A stretch of DNA of 64,000 bases from Caulobacter sp. (GCA_030683005.1 JAUXMY010000028.1:62001-126000); one strand, 5' to 3'; shown: positions 50,255 through 60,011, counted from the first letter of the stretch. Notes: generated by a model not told the origin, from the letters alone. Made by a program: numbers and translations.

Positions 50255-51421
50255 TCAGGCTGACAGCGCTTCCGCCAGCCGAAGCATGAACACCGCGCCG
50301 CGGCGCATCTGCTCGACATCGACGTACTCGTCAGGCTGGTGGGCCTGTTCGATGAAGCCGGGGCCGCAGATGACGGTCGAGAAGCCCGCGCCCTGGAACT
50401 GTCCGCCCTCGGCGGCGAAGGGCACGACGCGCATCGGGCTGTTGTCGCCGGTCAGGCCGCGCACGAAGGTTTCCGCCGCGCCGTCCGACTCTGGCGCCAT
50501 CGGCGGCACGTCGGCGATCACCTCGAAGACGGCCGAGGCATCCGGATCGCGGGCCTTCAGCCGGGCGTCGAGGTCCGCCACCTGCGCCCGGAAACCGTCC
50601 AGAAGGTCGAGCGCCCGTTGGCCTGGCGCGCAGCGCAGGTCGAAGACAATCTCGCAGCGGCGGGCCAGGATATTGGCCGCCGTGCCGCCATCGATGCGGC
50701 CGATGGTCAGGGTCGAGCCCTTCGGCTCGAACGGCGAGGCGGGGTCCGCCTTCGCATCGAGCTCCGCCGCCAGCGCGCTCAGCGCCGGGATCAGTTCGGC
50801 CGCCGCCATGTTGGCCGAGACGCCCAGGTGCGGCTGGCTGGAGTGGGCCTCGCGCCCGGTGACCACCACCCGGAAGAAGGCCGCGCCCTTGTGGCCGCTG
50901 ACCGGCGCCATGCCCGACGGCTCGCCGACCACCACCAGCGCCGGGCGCGGCAGCTCGCGGGCGATGACCGCGATCATGTCCGGCGCCCCGAAACAGCCGG
51001 TCTCCTCGTCATAGGACAGGGCCAGATGCACCGGCCGCTTCACGGCGGCGAAGTCGGGGACGGCGGCCAGCGCCAGCGCGATGAACCCTTTCATGTCGGC
51101 GGTCCCGCGGCCGTACAGCCTGCCGTCGCGCTCGTTCAGGGTGAAGGGCTCGCTGGTCCACGGCTGGCCGTCGACCGGCACCACGTCGGTATGGCCCGAC
51201 AGTACGACACCGCCCGCCGCGGCCGGCCCGACGCTGGCCAGAAGGTTGGACTTGTCGCCGGCGTGGTTTGGGATACGGCGCGAGGCGACGCCGTGCTCAG
51301 CCAGGTAGGCCTCCACCCAGTCGATCAGCGCCAGGTTCGAGCCGCGCGACGTCGTGTCGAAGCTGACCAGCTGTCCGAGGATGTCGATGGCTCGGGCGGT
51401 CAGGGCGTCGGTCTTGTCCAT
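50255..51421 (-). CDS. argE: Acetylornithine deacetylase (M20 family)
   Basis: A 388-residue cytoplasmic metalloenzyme. Zinc-site blocks: VLSGHTDVVPVDGQPW, YGRGTADMKGFIALAL, ALSYDEETGCFG with the catalytic Glu pair, GEPSGMAPVSGHKG, and a late ICGPGFIEQAHQPDEYVDVE. GEPT/S-x-M and HQPDE are typical of ArgE, which removes acetate from N-acetylornithine in arginine synthesis. Other acyl amino-acid substrates are possible. It faces the esterase gene with 8 bp between stops and is divergent from purU across a repeat-rich gap. Confidence 0.88.
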   Translation of the reverse strand: MDKTDALTARAIDILGQLVSFDTTSRGSNLALIDWVEAYLAEHGVASRRIPNHAGDKSNLLASVGPAAAGGVVLSGHTDVVPVDGQPWTSEPFTLNERDGRLYGRGTADMKGFIALALAAVPDFAAVKRPVHLALSYDEETGCFGAPDMIAVIARELPRPALVVVGEPSGMAPVSGHKGAAFFRVVVTGREAHSSQPHLGVSANMAAAELIPALSALAAELDAKADPASPFEPKGSTLTIGRIDGGTAANILARRCEIVFDLRCAPGQRALDLLDGFRAQVADLDARLKARDPDASAVFEVIADVPPMAPESDGAAETFVRGLTGDNSPMRVVPFAAEGGQFQGAGFSTVICGPGFIEQAHQPDEYVDVEQMRRGAVFMLRLAEALSA

Positions 51422-51436
51422 GACGCCCTACCTAGC

Positions 51437-51612
51437 CTTTCCTCCCCCCATGGGGGAGGGGGACCATGCGGAGCATGGTGGAGCGGGAAGCGCCGGTGTT
51501 GAAGGGCATAGCTTGGCGTCAGCGCACGCGATCGCCACGCGCCACTGCACGAGGTCAGCGCATCCCTCTCCACCACCCTTCGGGTGGTCCCCCTCTCCCA
51601 CGAGGGAGAGGA
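51437..51612. repeat. Palindromic intergenic repeat pair, family B (CCTCCCC...GGGGAGG)
   Basis: Two hairpins: CCTCCCCCCATGGGGGAGGG with GGACCATGCGGAGCATGGTG at 51440-51480, and CTCCACCACCCTTCGGGTGG with CCCTCTCCCACGAGGGAGAG at 51568-51611. The outer parts are also complementary. The same design recurs at 52572-52727 and, half, at 55695-55747. It lies between argE and purU. Confidence 0.75.
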
Positions 51613-51703
51613 TTGGCGCTTCTATGCCCCGTCGCCGCGAAAACACACCCGCCCCGCGCAAGGCCTTGCCCCAAACGGCGCCTCGCCCTAAAGCCGACGC
51701 CTC

Positions 51704-52561
51704 ATGTCGACCCAAGGCCTCATCCTCACCCTGTCCTGTCCCGACCGCCGCGGCATTGTCGCGGCCGTGTCCGCCTTCCTGGCCGAGCGGGACTGCAACA
51801 TCCTCGACGCCCAGCAGTATGACGACGCCGAGACCGGCATGTTCTTCATGCGGGTGGTGTTCGCGCCGGACAGCGAGGGCGCCGACGCATTGCGTGAGCA
51901 GTTCGAGACCATCGCCAACGCCTTCGCCATGCGCTGGAGCCTGCGCGACCCGGCGGTGCGCAAGAAGGTGATGATCCTGGCCAGCCAGTCCGACCACTGC
52001 CTGTCGGACCTGCTCTATCGCTGGCGCATCGGCGAACTGCCGATGGAGATCGCCGGGGTGATCTCCAACCATCCGGCCGAGACCTATCGCCGGGTCGACC
52101 TGACCGGCCTGCCCTTCCACCACCTGCCGGTCAGCAAGGACACCAAGCTCGAACAGGAGGCCCAGGTCTGGGCGCTGATCCGCGACAGCGGCGCCGACCT
52201 GGTCGTGCTCGCCCGCTACATGCAGATCCTGTCCGACGGCCTGGCGGCCAAGCTGGAAGGCCGCTGCATCAACATCCACCACTCGTTCCTGCCGGGCTTC
52301 AAGGGCGCCAGGCCCTATCACCAGGCCCATGCGCGCGGCGTGAAGGTCATCGGCGCCAGCGCCCATTTCGTCACCGCCGACCTCGACGAGGGTCCGATCA
52401 TCGAGCAGGACGTCGAACGCATCAGCCACCGCGACACCCCCGACGACCTGATCCGCAAGGGCCGCGACATCGAACGCCGCGTGCTGGCGCGGGCCCTGCG
52501 CTGGTCGCTGGAAGACCGCGTGCTGCTGAACGGGCGCAAGACGGTGGTGTTCACGGATTAG
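51704..52561 (+). CDS. purU: Formyltetrahydrofolate deformylase
   Basis: A 285-residue enzyme that hydrolyses 10-formyl-THF to formate and THF. The N-terminal ACT domain (about 1-80, [20 protein letters not shown]) is followed by the formyltransferase-like domain from about 88 ([20 protein letters not shown]). Catalytic residues are in [19 protein letters not shown] (Asn, His) and [13 protein letters not shown] (Asp). Length and order match PurU. Flanked on both sides by family B palindromic repeats. Confidence 0.95.
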   Translation: MSTQGLILTLSCPDRRGIVAAVSAFLAERDCNILDAQQYDDAETGMFFMRVVFAPDSEGADALREQFETIANAFAMRWSLRDPAVRKKVMILASQSDHCLSDLLYRWRIGELPMEIAGVISNHPAETYRRVDLTGLPFHHLPVSKDTKLEQEAQVWALIRDSGADLVVLARYMQILSDGLAAKLEGRCINIHHSFLPGFKGARPYHQAHARGVKVIGASAHFVTADLDEGPIIEQDVERISHRDTPDDLIRKGRDIERRVLARALRWSLEDRVLLNGRKTVVFTD

Positions 52562-52571
52562 GGTTCGATCT

Positions 52572-52727
52572 GTCCTCCCCAGCTTGCTGGGGAGGGGGAC
52601 CGCCGGAATGGCGGTGGAGGGGAGATGCCGCGCGGTGGCTCTTTTCAGCCCTGGAACGAGTCGGTGCACCGACACTCCTCCACCATGCTCCGCATGGTCC
52701 CCCTCCCCGGCGGAGCCGGGGAGGATT
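52572..52727. repeat. Palindromic intergenic repeat pair, family B
   Basis: CCTCCCCAGCTTGCTGGGGAGG and GGACCGCCGGAATGGCGGTGG form the left pair of hairpins; CTCCTCCACCATGCTCCGCA and CCCCTCCCCGGCGGAGCCGG form the right pair. It fills the gap between the convergent purU and FKBP genes. Confidence 0.75.
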
Positions 52728-52738
52728 GTCGCGTACGC

Positions 52739-53242
52739 CTACCCCAGCGCCGGCCCGCCATTCGGCAGGCTGTCGATCAGTTCGATCTTGAAGATCAGCA
52801 CCGCGTTGGGCGGGATGACGCCGCCGGCGCCGTTCTCGCCGTAGCCGAGCTCGGGCGGGACGTAGAGCATCCAGGTGTCGCCCGGCTTCATCTTCTGCAG
52901 CGCCTCGGTCCAGGCCGGGATCAGGCCGGCCAGGTTCATCACCGCCGGCGCGCCCTTGTCGTAGGAGCTGTCGAAGATCTCGCCGGAGACCAGCTTGCCC
53001 TCGTAGTGGACCTTCACGTCATCGCGCGGACCGGGCGAGCGGCCGCCGGCCGGGCCGGACTTCTCGACCTTGTAGAGCACGCCGGACGGCAGCTTCTGGA
53101 CGCCCTCTTCCTTGGCGGTCTTGTCGATGAAGGCCTGGGCGTTGGCGGCGCTGGCTTCCAGCAGGGCCGGGTCGGCCTTCTTCTGGCAACCGGCGAGGGC
53201 GAGGCCGGCGAGGGCGGCGACGATGAGGGTGCGACGAAGCAT
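52739..53242 (-). CDS. FKBP-type peptidyl-prolyl isomerase, lipoprotein
   Basis: A 167-residue exported protein with a lipoprotein signal (LAGLALAGCQKKAD, Cys19). A short helical stretch is followed by the FKBP domain from about 50: VKVHYEGKLVSGEIFDSSYD, GLIPAWTEALQKMKPGD and YVPPELGYGENGAGGVIPPN. Pocket residues Tyr, Phe, Asp and Tyr are present. It should help fold proteins in the periplasm from the membrane, like FkpA or Mip relatives. It sits 12 bp after ilvA on the same strand and may be co-transcribed. Confidence 0.93.
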   Translation of the reverse strand: MLRRTLIVAALAGLALAGCQKKADPALLEASAANAQAFIDKTAKEEGVQKLPSGVLYKVEKSGPAGGRSPGPRDDVKVHYEGKLVSGEIFDSSYDKGAPAVMNLAGLIPAWTEALQKMKPGDTWMLYVPPELGYGENGAGGVIPPNAVLIFKIELIDSLPNGGPALG

Positions 53243-53254
53243 TCCTGGTAACTC

Positions 53255-54457
53255 CTAGACCGCCCGCGGCGGATACCCGCACGCGCGCAGCTCGTCCATG
53301 ATCTCCTGGGTGTGCTGGGCGTCGCGGGTCTCGATCATGATGTCGAACTCCGCGCCCTTGGCCGGCACGTCCAGGGCGAGGCGGTTGTGCGCCACCTCGA
53401 TGATGTTGCCGCCCATCTCGCCGATCACCCGGCTGACCGTGGCCAGCAGGCCCGGGCGATCGTCGCCGATGATGCGCAGCGAGACCAGCCGCTGGGCCCG
53501 CACCAGCTCACGGGTCAGCACGCTGGCCAGCAGGCGGGTGTCGATGTTGCCGCCGCACAGGATCAGGCCGCACTTCTTGCCCCGGAACCGTTCCGGATAG
53601 GCCAGCAGCGCGGCCAGGGAGGCGGCGCCGGCCCCTTCGGCGATGGTCTTCTCGACGTTGCAGTAGAGGGCCACCGCCCGCTCGATATAGGGCTCTTCCA
53701 GCAGCAGCACGTCGTCGATCAGCGGCCGGGCGATGGCGTAGGTCTGCACCCCCACCACCTTGACCGCGATGCCCTCGGCGATGGTCTGGCCGCCGGCCTC
53801 GGCGTTCATGCCGCGCATCTTGGCGGTAAAGGAGGGGTACATGGCCGGCTCGCAGCCGATGATGCGGATGTCGGGCTTCAGCGCCTTGGCCGCCGTCGCC
53901 ACGCCGCTGATCAGGCCGCCGCCGCCGATGGGCACCGGCAGGATCTCCAGGTCCGGCTGATCCTCGAGCATCTCCAGCGCGATGGTGCCCTGGCCCGCGA
54001 TGACGTCCAGGTCGTCGAACGGATGGACAAAGGTCAGGCCGCGCTCCTCGCGCAGCTTCTGGGCGAAGGCGTTGGCCTCGTCATAGGTGTCGCCTTCGAT
54101 GACCACCTCGGCGCCGTGGCCCTTGGTGTGCTGCACCTTCACGAACGGGGTGCCGCGCGGCATGACGATGGTCACCGGCACGCCCAGCCGGGCGCCGTGA
54201 TAGGCGAGACCCTGGGCATGGTTGCCGGCGCTGGCGGCGATGACGCCCAGCCGGCGCTGTTCGTCGGTCAGCAGCATCAGCTTGTTGAGCGCCCCGCGCT
54301 CCTTGTAGGCGGCGGTGAACTGCAGGTTCTCGAACTTGACCCACACCTCCGCGCCGGTGATCTCCGACAGGGTGCGGGAATGGCGCAGCGGCGTGCGCTC
54401 GATATGGCCGGCCAGCCGGCCCGCGGCCGCCTGGATATCTTCAAGGGTCAGGGTCAT
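53255..54457 (-). CDS. ilvA: Threonine ammonia-lyase with C-terminal ACT domain
   Basis: A 400-residue fold-type II PLP enzyme. PLP lysine in FTAAYKERGALNKLML, PLP loops ASAGNHAQGLAYHG and IGGGGLISG, then a C-terminal ACT-like domain (about 325-400, LVSLRIIGDDRPGLLATVSR). It deaminates threonine to 2-oxobutyrate. A single ACT domain, rather than the two of E. coli IlvA, is common in alphaproteobacteria and could serve either isoleucine synthesis or catabolism. It is distinct from the ACT-less lyase at 27735. Confidence 0.92.
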   Translation of the reverse strand: MTLTLEDIQAAAGRLAGHIERTPLRHSRTLSEITGAEVWVKFENLQFTAAYKERGALNKLMLLTDEQRRLGVIAASAGNHAQGLAYHGARLGVPVTIVMPRGTPFVKVQHTKGHGAEVVIEGDTYDEANAFAQKLREERGLTFVHPFDDLDVIAGQGTIALEMLEDQPDLEILPVPIGGGGLISGVATAAKALKPDIRIIGCEPAMYPSFTAKMRGMNAEAGGQTIAEGIAVKVVGVQTYAIARPLIDDVLLLEEPYIERAVALYCNVEKTIAEGAGAASLAALLAYPERFRGKKCGLILCGGNIDTRLLASVLTRELVRAQRLVSLRIIGDDRPGLLATVSRVIGEMGGNIIEVAHNRLALDVPAKGAEFDIMIETRDAQHTQEIMDELRACGYPPRAV

Positions 54458-54486
54458 CGCCGCAGACGCTTAAGGGGCGCGACGCC

Positions 54487-55575
54487 TCAGCGCAAACCCC
54501 TTAGCAGGTCCAGCCTGCGCATTGCCTTGCCGGGCAGCTCCGAAACCGGTCCCAGCGGCAGGGTCTCGGCCACCCGGCGCAGGCCGTAGGCCGCCTCGCG
54601 CAGCATCGCCGCCGCCGACAGGCCGCCGACGAAGCCGTGGCTGACCTCGACGTCCCGGTTGGCCAGCTCGCGCTTGAATCGGTAGTCGCCGGCCCCCAGG
54701 TCGAGACGGCTGTAGGGCACGTCGTCCATCCAGCGCAGGATGTCCTGGAACAGCATCATGCCGGGCGAATAGCGGTCGAACGTGGGGTCATGGCCGATGA
54801 TCCAGCTGTGCACCGTCGACCCGCCGCGGATGTCGAGCTGGGCGGCGGCCAGCGTGTCGCCGATATGCAGGGTGAACAGCACGCCGCCGAAGTCAGGGTC
54901 TCGGCTGGCGAACAGCTGGCGCACCAGCCGCAGCGGCCAGCCGGCCTCGAACAGGTCGGTCTGGCCGGTCTCGCGCCAGGCCCGCCGCTTCCAGGCCACC
55001 AGCTGGTCGAAGTCGCCCTTCGACCGTGAGAAGGCGGTGAACCGCACCGGCCCGATCTCGCGCTCGACCTTGCGGCGCTTCTTGTCGATGTCCTTGAGGG
55101 CCGAGACCCCGGCCGCCCGGCGCTCGGCCTCATAGGCCGCGTAGCCGCCGGAAACGTCGATGATACGGGAGGTCTGGGCGCCCTTGATGTGAGGCGCGAA
55201 AGGGGCCTGACCCTCGAGCATGTGGCTGAAGTCGAGGCGGCCGACGCCGAGCGCCTGGACGATCTCTCGCGGGTCGACGGTCAAGCCGGACTCGGCGACC
55301 AGGCCCTGGTAGTCGCACATCGGCGCGCCGGCCGGCATGGCCGCGAACGGGCCGACGCGGGCGGCCAGGAAACCCTTCGGGTCGGCCATGCCGCCGAGCA
55401 CCGCCACCCGCACGCCCCGGTCGCCCGTGGACGGTCCCTGGGCCCGCGCGACGGCCCTGGCCCAGTATGGCGACAGGAAGGGCGTCTCCAGCGCAGAATC
55501 GGCCGCCTGCAGCGCCGCCCACCGCTCCACGGCGTGGGCGGTCAGTTCCCAAGGCCTGACGACGTCGATCTGCAC
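54487..55575 (-). CDS. FemAB/CelD-like GNAT acyltransferase
   Basis: A 362-residue protein of the CelD/BcsL-FemAB acetyltransferase group. The C-terminal acyltransferase domain includes FDQLVAWKRRAWRETGQTDL, LHIGDTLAAAQLDIRGGSTV, HSWIIGHDPTFDRYSPGMML and LDLGAGDYRFKRELANRD. Related proteins act in polysaccharide modification, and in Caulobacter the holdfast-modifying HfsK is of this type; orthology cannot be judged by eye. The GTG at 55575 has GGGGAAGAG about 7 bases before it and is preferred over an upstream TTG. It is 29 bp upstream of ilvA. Confidence 0.8.
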   Translation of the reverse strand: MQIDVVRPWELTAHAVERWAALQAADSALETPFLSPYWARAVARAQGPSTGDRGVRVAVLGGMADPKGFLAARVGPFAAMPAGAPMCDYQGLVAESGLTVDPREIVQALGVGRLDFSHMLEGQAPFAPHIKGAQTSRIIDVSGGYAAYEAERRAAGVSALKDIDKKRRKVEREIGPVRFTAFSRSKGDFDQLVAWKRRAWRETGQTDLFEAGWPLRLVRQLFASRDPDFGGVLFTLHIGDTLAAAQLDIRGGSTVHSWIIGHDPTFDRYSPGMMLFQDILRWMDDVPYSRLDLGAGDYRFKRELANRDVEVSHGFVGGLSAAAMLREAAYGLRRVAETLPLGPVSELPGKAMRRLDLLRGLR

Positions 55576-55694
55576 GGCTGCTCTTCCCCGACCCTTCCGG
55601 TCGACGCGAAGGTTAGGCCGCAACCGTTGCGGGAGCGTTTAGACGGGTGGGGCCTGTAGCGATCCTCACCGGACTTTGAAGGCGGCCACCGCTT

Positions 55695-55747
55695 GCCCCA
55701 CCCTGACCCGCTTCGCGGGTCTGTCCCTCCCCATAAAGGGGAGGGAG
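55695..55747. repeat. Palindromic intergenic repeat, family B, half copy
   Basis: CCCACCCTGACCCGCTTCGC followed by GGGTCTGTCCCTCCCCATAA and AGGGGAGGGAGG: a GACCCGC/GCGGGTC hairpin next to a CCTCCCC/GGGGAGG hairpin. It is about one half of the longer elements at 51437 and 52572, next to the engB stop. Confidence 0.65.
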
Positions 55748-55750
55748 GCG

Positions 55751-56389
55751 CTAAACCTCACACGCCGCCTTGGCCTCGGCGCGGAGCTCGGGAATCCCGG
55801 TGCCCTTTTCCGCGGAGGTCGCCAGCACGCGCGGGAAGGAAGCCGGGCGCTTGCGGATAGCGTCCTGGGTGCGGGCGACCACGGCCTCGACCTCCTCGGC
55901 CTTCAGCTTGTCGGACTTGGTCAGCACGATCTGGTAGCTGACCGCCGCCGTGTCGAGGGCGTCGAGCGCCTCGGTGTCGACCGCCTTCAGGCCGTGGCGG
56001 GCGTCGATCAGCAGATAGACCCGCTTGAGGTTCGGCCGACCGCGCAGATAGGCCCGGCCAAGGTCCTGGAACTTGTTGGCCACGCCGCGCGAGACCCGCG
56101 CGAAGCCGTAGCCGGGCAGGTCGACCAGCCGCAGCTGGTCGTCGAGGTTGAAGAAGTTGATCTCCCGCGTCCGGCCCGGCTCGTTGGAGGCGCGGGCCAG
56201 GTACTTCTGACCGACCAGGGCGTTGATCAGGCTGGACTTGCCGACGTTGGAGCGGCCAGCGAAGGCCACCTCCGGCAAGTCGGGTCCGGGCAGGCCGTCC
56301 ATCGCCACCGCCCCCATCATGAAGGCGACCGGATGGGCGAAGAGGATCCGGGCGGCCTCCAGCTCCTCCTCGGTGAAGGACGCGGTCAC
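55751..56389 (-). CDS. engB: Ribosome-biogenesis GTPase EngB (YsxC)
   Basis: A 212-residue GTPase with a GTG start at 56389 that overlaps the yidC stop (GTGA). G1 [17 protein letters not shown]2 region [10 protein letters not shown]3 [11 protein letters not shown]4 VLTKSDKL and G5 ATSAEKGTG are all present. It helps 50S subunit assembly. The frame continues far upstream through yidC in another phase, but no family sequence is there. engB after yidC is the usual alphaproteobacterial order. Confidence 0.95.
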   Translation of the reverse strand: MTASFTEEELEAARILFAHPVAFMMGAVAMDGLPGPDLPEVAFAGRSNVGKSSLINALVGQKYLARASNEPGRTREINFFNLDDQLRLVDLPGYGFARVSRGVANKFQDLGRAYLRGRPNLKRVYLLIDARHGLKAVDTEALDALDTAAVSYQIVLTKSDKLKAEEVEAVVARTQDAIRKRPASFPRVLATSAEKGTGIPELRAEAKAACEV

Positions 56390-58248
56390 ACCGCCGCCTT
56401 CGGCTGGCCGCGGACCTTGGCGATGAAGTCGTCGATCGGGTTGTCGACCTTGAACTTCCTCATGTTGATGTACTGCTGGAAGATCGAGAACACGTTCGAG
56501 AAGGTCCAGTACAGCAGCAGGCCCGCCGGGAAGCCGGCCATGATGAAGGTGAACATGATCGGCATCAGCTGGAAGATGCGCTGCTGCATGGGATCGGGCG
56601 CCGGCGGGTTCATCGCCGTGGTCAGCCACATGGTGAAGCCGTAGAGCAGCGGCAGCGGGCCCAGGTGGACCAGGGCCGAGATCCCGCCGATCAGCGGCGT
56701 GGAGGCCACGTCCCAAGGGATCAGGCCGAACAGGTTCAGCACGCTGTAGGGGTCGGGCGCCGACAGGTCCTTGATGTAGCCGAAGAAGGGCGCGTGACGC
56801 ATCTCGATGGTCACCGACAGCACCTTGTAGAAGGCCAGGAAGATCGGGATCTGCAGCAGGATGGGCAGGCAGCCGGCGACCGGATTGACCTTCTCCCTCT
56901 GATACAGCGCCATGGTCTCCTGCTGCATCTTGGTGGGGTCTTCCTTGTAGCGGGCCCGCAGCTCCTCCATCGGCTTCTGCAGCTTCTTCATCCGCGTCAT
57001 CGACTCGTAGCTCTTCTGAGCCAGCGGGAAGAGCAGCACGCGCACGATCAGCGTCACGGCCAGGATGGCGATGCCGAAGTTGCCGACCAGGCCGAAGATG
57101 AAGTCCAGCGCCTGGAAGAACGGCCGGGTGAAGAACCACAGCATCCCCCAGTCGACGGCCTTGTCGAGGTCGGGGATCGGCTGGCCGCCGGTCTCGCCCT
57201 TCTCGTAGGCCTGCAGGTCCTGGACGACCTTGGCGCCGGCGTAGACGCGGGTCGTCTCGCTGATCGCCTGGCCCGGCGCGATGGTGTGCAGGCTGCCGGC
57301 GTAGTTGGCGTTGTAGGAATCGACGTCGCCGATCTTCGGCGCCGCGAACTGGGCGACGATCTTCTCGTCCTGGTCGGGCACGACGGCGGCCAGCCAGTAC
57401 ATGTCGGTGATGCCCAGCCAGCCGCCGTTGGAGGTGTAGCTGGCGGCGATCCGCTTGGCCGCGTCGGCTGACGAGGTTGCACGTTCGGCGGCTTCCTGAC
57501 CCTTCTTGAGCCAGGGCTTGAACTTCAGCAGGCGCAGCTCGGCGCCCTTGCCGTCGTCCGACAGGATCCCGACAGCGCCCACATGGACGTTCTGGGCCAT
57601 GGCCTGCTTGGGCGCGAGACCCTGGCGCAGGATCGAGGCGTAGGGCGCGACCTGGACCGGGGCGCCGGTGGTGTTGCGCACGGTGTCGGTGACGGTGAAC
57701 ATGAAGCGGTCATCGACCGACATCACCCGCGTGAAGGTCAGGCCGTTGGCGCCGGCGTAGGTCAGCTCGATCGGCTTGCCCGGCGACAGGACGTCGCCCT
57801 TGGTCAGGGCCCAGACCGACTGGTTGGTCGGCAGGCCCGGCAGGTTCTGGCCCACCCAGCCGATGTCGGTGAAGAAGGCGTTCTGCGCGCCCTCCGGCCG
57901 GAACAGCTCGACCATCGGCGAGCCCTTGGCCAGGGTCTCGCGGTAGCCCTTGAGGTAGAGATCGTCGAGGCGCGCGCCCTGCAGGCGGATCGAGCCCTTC
58001 AGGGTCGGGGTTTCAACCTGCACCCGCGGACTGGCCGCGGTGGCGGCCTCACGCGACACGATCACCGGCGCCGCCGGGACTCCCGGAGCGCCGGGCGCCG
58101 TGGCGGTCTGTTCAGCGACCACCTTGGCCCGTTGTTCGGCCAGCCGCTTCTTGTTGGCCGGATCCAGCACGAGGAACTGGTAGGCCGTCAGCAGGATGAC
58201 GGCGATGACGACGAACACGAACGTGTTGCGGGTGTCGTTCTGTTGCAT
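56386..58248 (-). CDS. yidC: Membrane protein insertase YidC
   Basis: A 620-residue inner-membrane insertase. An N-terminal helix ([20 protein letters not shown]) is followed by a linker, the large periplasmic domain (about 75-370, STLKG-type strands and [16 protein letters not shown]) and the conserved five-helix core ([59 protein letters not shown]). Full length for a Gram-negative YidC. It inserts proteins alone or with SecYEG. The rnpA stop is 8 bp upstream; engB is coupled downstream. Confidence 0.97.
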   Translation of the reverse strand: MQQNDTRNTFVFVVIAVILLTAYQFLVLDPANKKRLAEQRAKVVAEQTATAPGAPGVPAAPVIVSREAATAASPRVQVETPTLKGSIRLQGARLDDLYLKGYRETLAKGSPMVELFRPEGAQNAFFTDIGWVGQNLPGLPTNQSVWALTKGDVLSPGKPIELTYAGANGLTFTRVMSVDDRFMFTVTDTVRNTTGAPVQVAPYASILRQGLAPKQAMAQNVHVGAVGILSDDGKGAELRLLKFKPWLKKGQEAAERATSSADAAKRIAASYTSNGGWLGITDMYWLAAVVPDQDEKIVAQFAAPKIGDVDSYNANYAGSLHTIAPGQAISETTRVYAGAKVVQDLQAYEKGETGGQPIPDLDKAVDWGMLWFFTRPFFQALDFIFGLVGNFGIAILAVTLIVRVLLFPLAQKSYESMTRMKKLQKPMEELRARYKEDPTKMQQETMALYQREKVNPVAGCLPILLQIPIFLAFYKVLSVTIEMRHAPFFGYIKDLSAPDPYSVLNLFGLIPWDVASTPLIGGISALVHLGPLPLLYGFTMWLTTAMNPPAPDPMQQRIFQLMPIMFTFIMAGFPAGLLLYWTFSNVFSIFQQYINMRKFKVDNPIDDFIAKVRGQPKAAV

Positions 58249-58256
58249 GAAGCGGA

Positions 58257-58661
58257 CTAACCGGAACGGGAGGGATCGGAGGCGGCGCCGGATGGCGCAG
58301 GCACGGTGTCGGGATCGGCCGCGAGCCTTATCAGCGCGCTTTTCACATCGTCAAGGAGACGGTCCCACGGCCGGGCCGCCGTGCCGCCCCGCGCGATGAA
58401 CACATAATCGCTGCCGGGGACCCCGTGGAGCGGCAGCAGCGCCCGCGCCGCTTCGCGTAGCCGGCGCTTGCAGCGGTTGCGCACGACCGACCCGCCGACC
58501 CTCTTGGTGGCCGTGAAGCCGGAGCGGATCAGGGGGTCGCCGTCGGCGCGATCGCGGCGCTGGATGACCACCGCGCCGTGCGAGCGGAAACGCGCTTGAG
58601 CGGCCAGGAGAAACTCCGGCCGCTTTCGCATGCGTTCGATTGTCGGCTGTTTGTCCAGCAT
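58257..58661 (-). CDS. rnpA: Ribonuclease P protein component
   Basis: A 134-residue basic protein. The hallmark RNR-type motif reads SVVRNRCKRRLREAARAL, with FTATKRVGGS before it and PGSDYVFIARGGTA after. It assists the RNase P RNA in maturing tRNA 5' ends. It is between rpmH and yidC in the standard order; the small gene yidD often found after rnpA is missing here, since the yidC ATG follows 8 bp later. A Pro/Ala/Ser tail extends the C-terminus beyond the usual end. Confidence 0.95.
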   Translation of the reverse strand: MLDKQPTIERMRKRPEFLLAAQARFRSHGAVVIQRRDRADGDPLIRSGFTATKRVGGSVVRNRCKRRLREAARALLPLHGVPGSDYVFIARGGTAARPWDRLLDDVKSALIRLAADPDTVPAPSGAASDPSRSG

Positions 58662-58710
58662 CGTCCCGGTCCCGTCGATCAGACGCAGATGGGGACGCGC
58701 CCGGCCCGTA

Positions 58711-58848
58711 CTAGGCGGTCAGGCGCTTGCGGCCCTTGGCGCGGCGACGGGCGACGATCTTGGCGCCGTTCTTCGTCGACATCCGCAGCCGGAAGCCGTG
58801 ACGGCGCTTGCGCACGAGACGCGAGGGCTGAAAGGTCCGCTTGCTCAC
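58711..58848 (-). CDS. rpmH: 50S ribosomal protein L34
   Basis: A 45-residue, very basic protein, [20 protein letters not shown] at the N-terminus and [11 protein letters not shown] at the end, identical in plan to L34. It is too short for most frame lists. It starts with GTG at 58848 and GGAGC lies about 8 bases upstream. rnpA follows 49 bp downstream. The classic dnaA partner is absent: the next gene upstream is a quinone oxidoreductase, so this is not an origin region. Confidence 0.97.
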   Translation of the reverse strand: MSKRTFQPSRLVRKRRHGFRLRMSTKNGAKIVARRRAKGRKRLTA

Positions 58849-58949
58849 GGGATAGCTCCGAATTCTAAAGGTCTAGGCGCGCCAGGCGGGGCCCGTCGCG
58901 GTGAGCGGGGGGAGATACGGGAAGGGGGGAGGTGAGTCAACCCAAGCCC

Positions 58950-59933
58950 TTACAGATCCGGCCGGATGATCGCCTTGCCGACCACCTTGCGGTCGGCCAG
59001 CAGATCGAAGGCCTCGCGCCACTGGTCCAACGGCAACTCGGCGTGGACGCGGGGTCTGATCACGCCCTCGTCGGCCATGCGCCAGACCGCCTCGGCGTTC
59101 TCGCGGCCGCGCTCGGGGAACTGGCGGCCGTATTCGCCGGCCCGCACGCCCATCACCGAGAAGCCCTTGATCAGCGGCATGTTGACCGAGACGGTCGGGA
59201 TGCGGCCCGAGGTGAAGCCGATGACCAGCAGCCGGCCGTCGAAGGCGATGCAGCGCACGCTCTCGTCGAAGATGTCCCCGCCGACCGGGTCGTAGATGAC
59301 ATCCGCCCCGCGCCCGCCGGTGATCGCCTTGACCCTTTCGCGGAAGCCGCCGGTGACGTTGACGATAGCGTCGGGCGCGTACTCCGCCGCGACAATGGCC
59401 AGCTTCTCGTCGGAGGCCGAGGCGGCGATGACCCGGCAGCCCAGCGCCTTGGCCAGATCCACGCAGGCCAGACCCACGCCGCCCGCCGCGCCATGGACCA
59501 GCACCCACTCGCCCGGCTCGACGCGGGCCCGCCGGACCAGCGCGACATAGGCGGTCAGGTAGGCCGCGCCATAGGCCGCGGCCTGGGCGAAGCTGAGCCG
59601 CTGCGGCTTGGGCCTCAGCGCGCGGGGATCCATCACCGCATACTCGGCGAACCCGCCGGTCTTGGCCCCGCCGACCACCGCGTCGCCGACGCTCCAGCCG
59701 GTCACGCCGTCGCCCAGGGCCGCGATCTCGCCCGACAGGTCCAAGCCCGGGGTGAACGGCAGCGGCGGCTTGAACTGGTACTCGCCCTTCGTCATCAGCA
59801 GGTCGGGGAAGTTGACGCTGGCGGCGCGCACGCGGACCAGGACCTGGCCGGGTCCGGGTGTCGGGGTCGGAACCTCACGGATATGAGTCCCGGCGTAGAA
59901 CTCGCCCAGTTCTTCGACGACCAGCGCGCGCAT
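58950..59933 (-). CDS. NADPH:quinone oxidoreductase (MDR superfamily)
   Basis: A 327-residue zinc-free medium-chain reductase. N-terminal MRALVVEELGEFYAGT, the active domain block VNFPDLLMTKGEYQFKPPLP, and the NADPH loop LVHGAAGGVGLACVDLAKAL. It lacks the structural-zinc Cys set, as in quinone and enoyl reductases. ATG 59933 gives the standard N-terminus; a longer frame adds 18 unrelated residues. Its stop is about 100 bp from rpmH, which is read the same way. The substrate is probably a quinone or an enoyl-CoA-like enone; this cannot be decided. Confidence 0.9.
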   Translation of the reverse strand: MRALVVEELGEFYAGTHIREVPTPTPGPGQVLVRVRAASVNFPDLLMTKGEYQFKPPLPFTPGLDLSGEIAALGDGVTGWSVGDAVVGGAKTGGFAEYAVMDPRALRPKPQRLSFAQAAAYGAAYLTAYVALVRRARVEPGEWVLVHGAAGGVGLACVDLAKALGCRVIAASASDEKLAIVAAEYAPDAIVNVTGGFRERVKAITGGRGADVIYDPVGGDIFDESVRCIAFDGRLLVIGFTSGRIPTVSVNMPLIKGFSVMGVRAGEYGRQFPERGRENAEAVWRMADEGVIRPRVHAELPLDQWREAFDLLADRKVVGKAIIRPDL

Positions 59934-60011
59934 GTCTTCACTCCCGTTGCCACGCCGAGTCTGAATCGGTTCCGCCGCGGGAGTCACCCTGCAAACGTCA
60001 GATCGGGGCCG

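Noticed and set aside
58257..58949. Replication origin next to rpmH-rnpA
   Set aside because: No dnaA gene, no DnaA-box cluster and no AT-rich stretch upstream of rpmH; in Caulobacterales rpmH is not tied to the origin.
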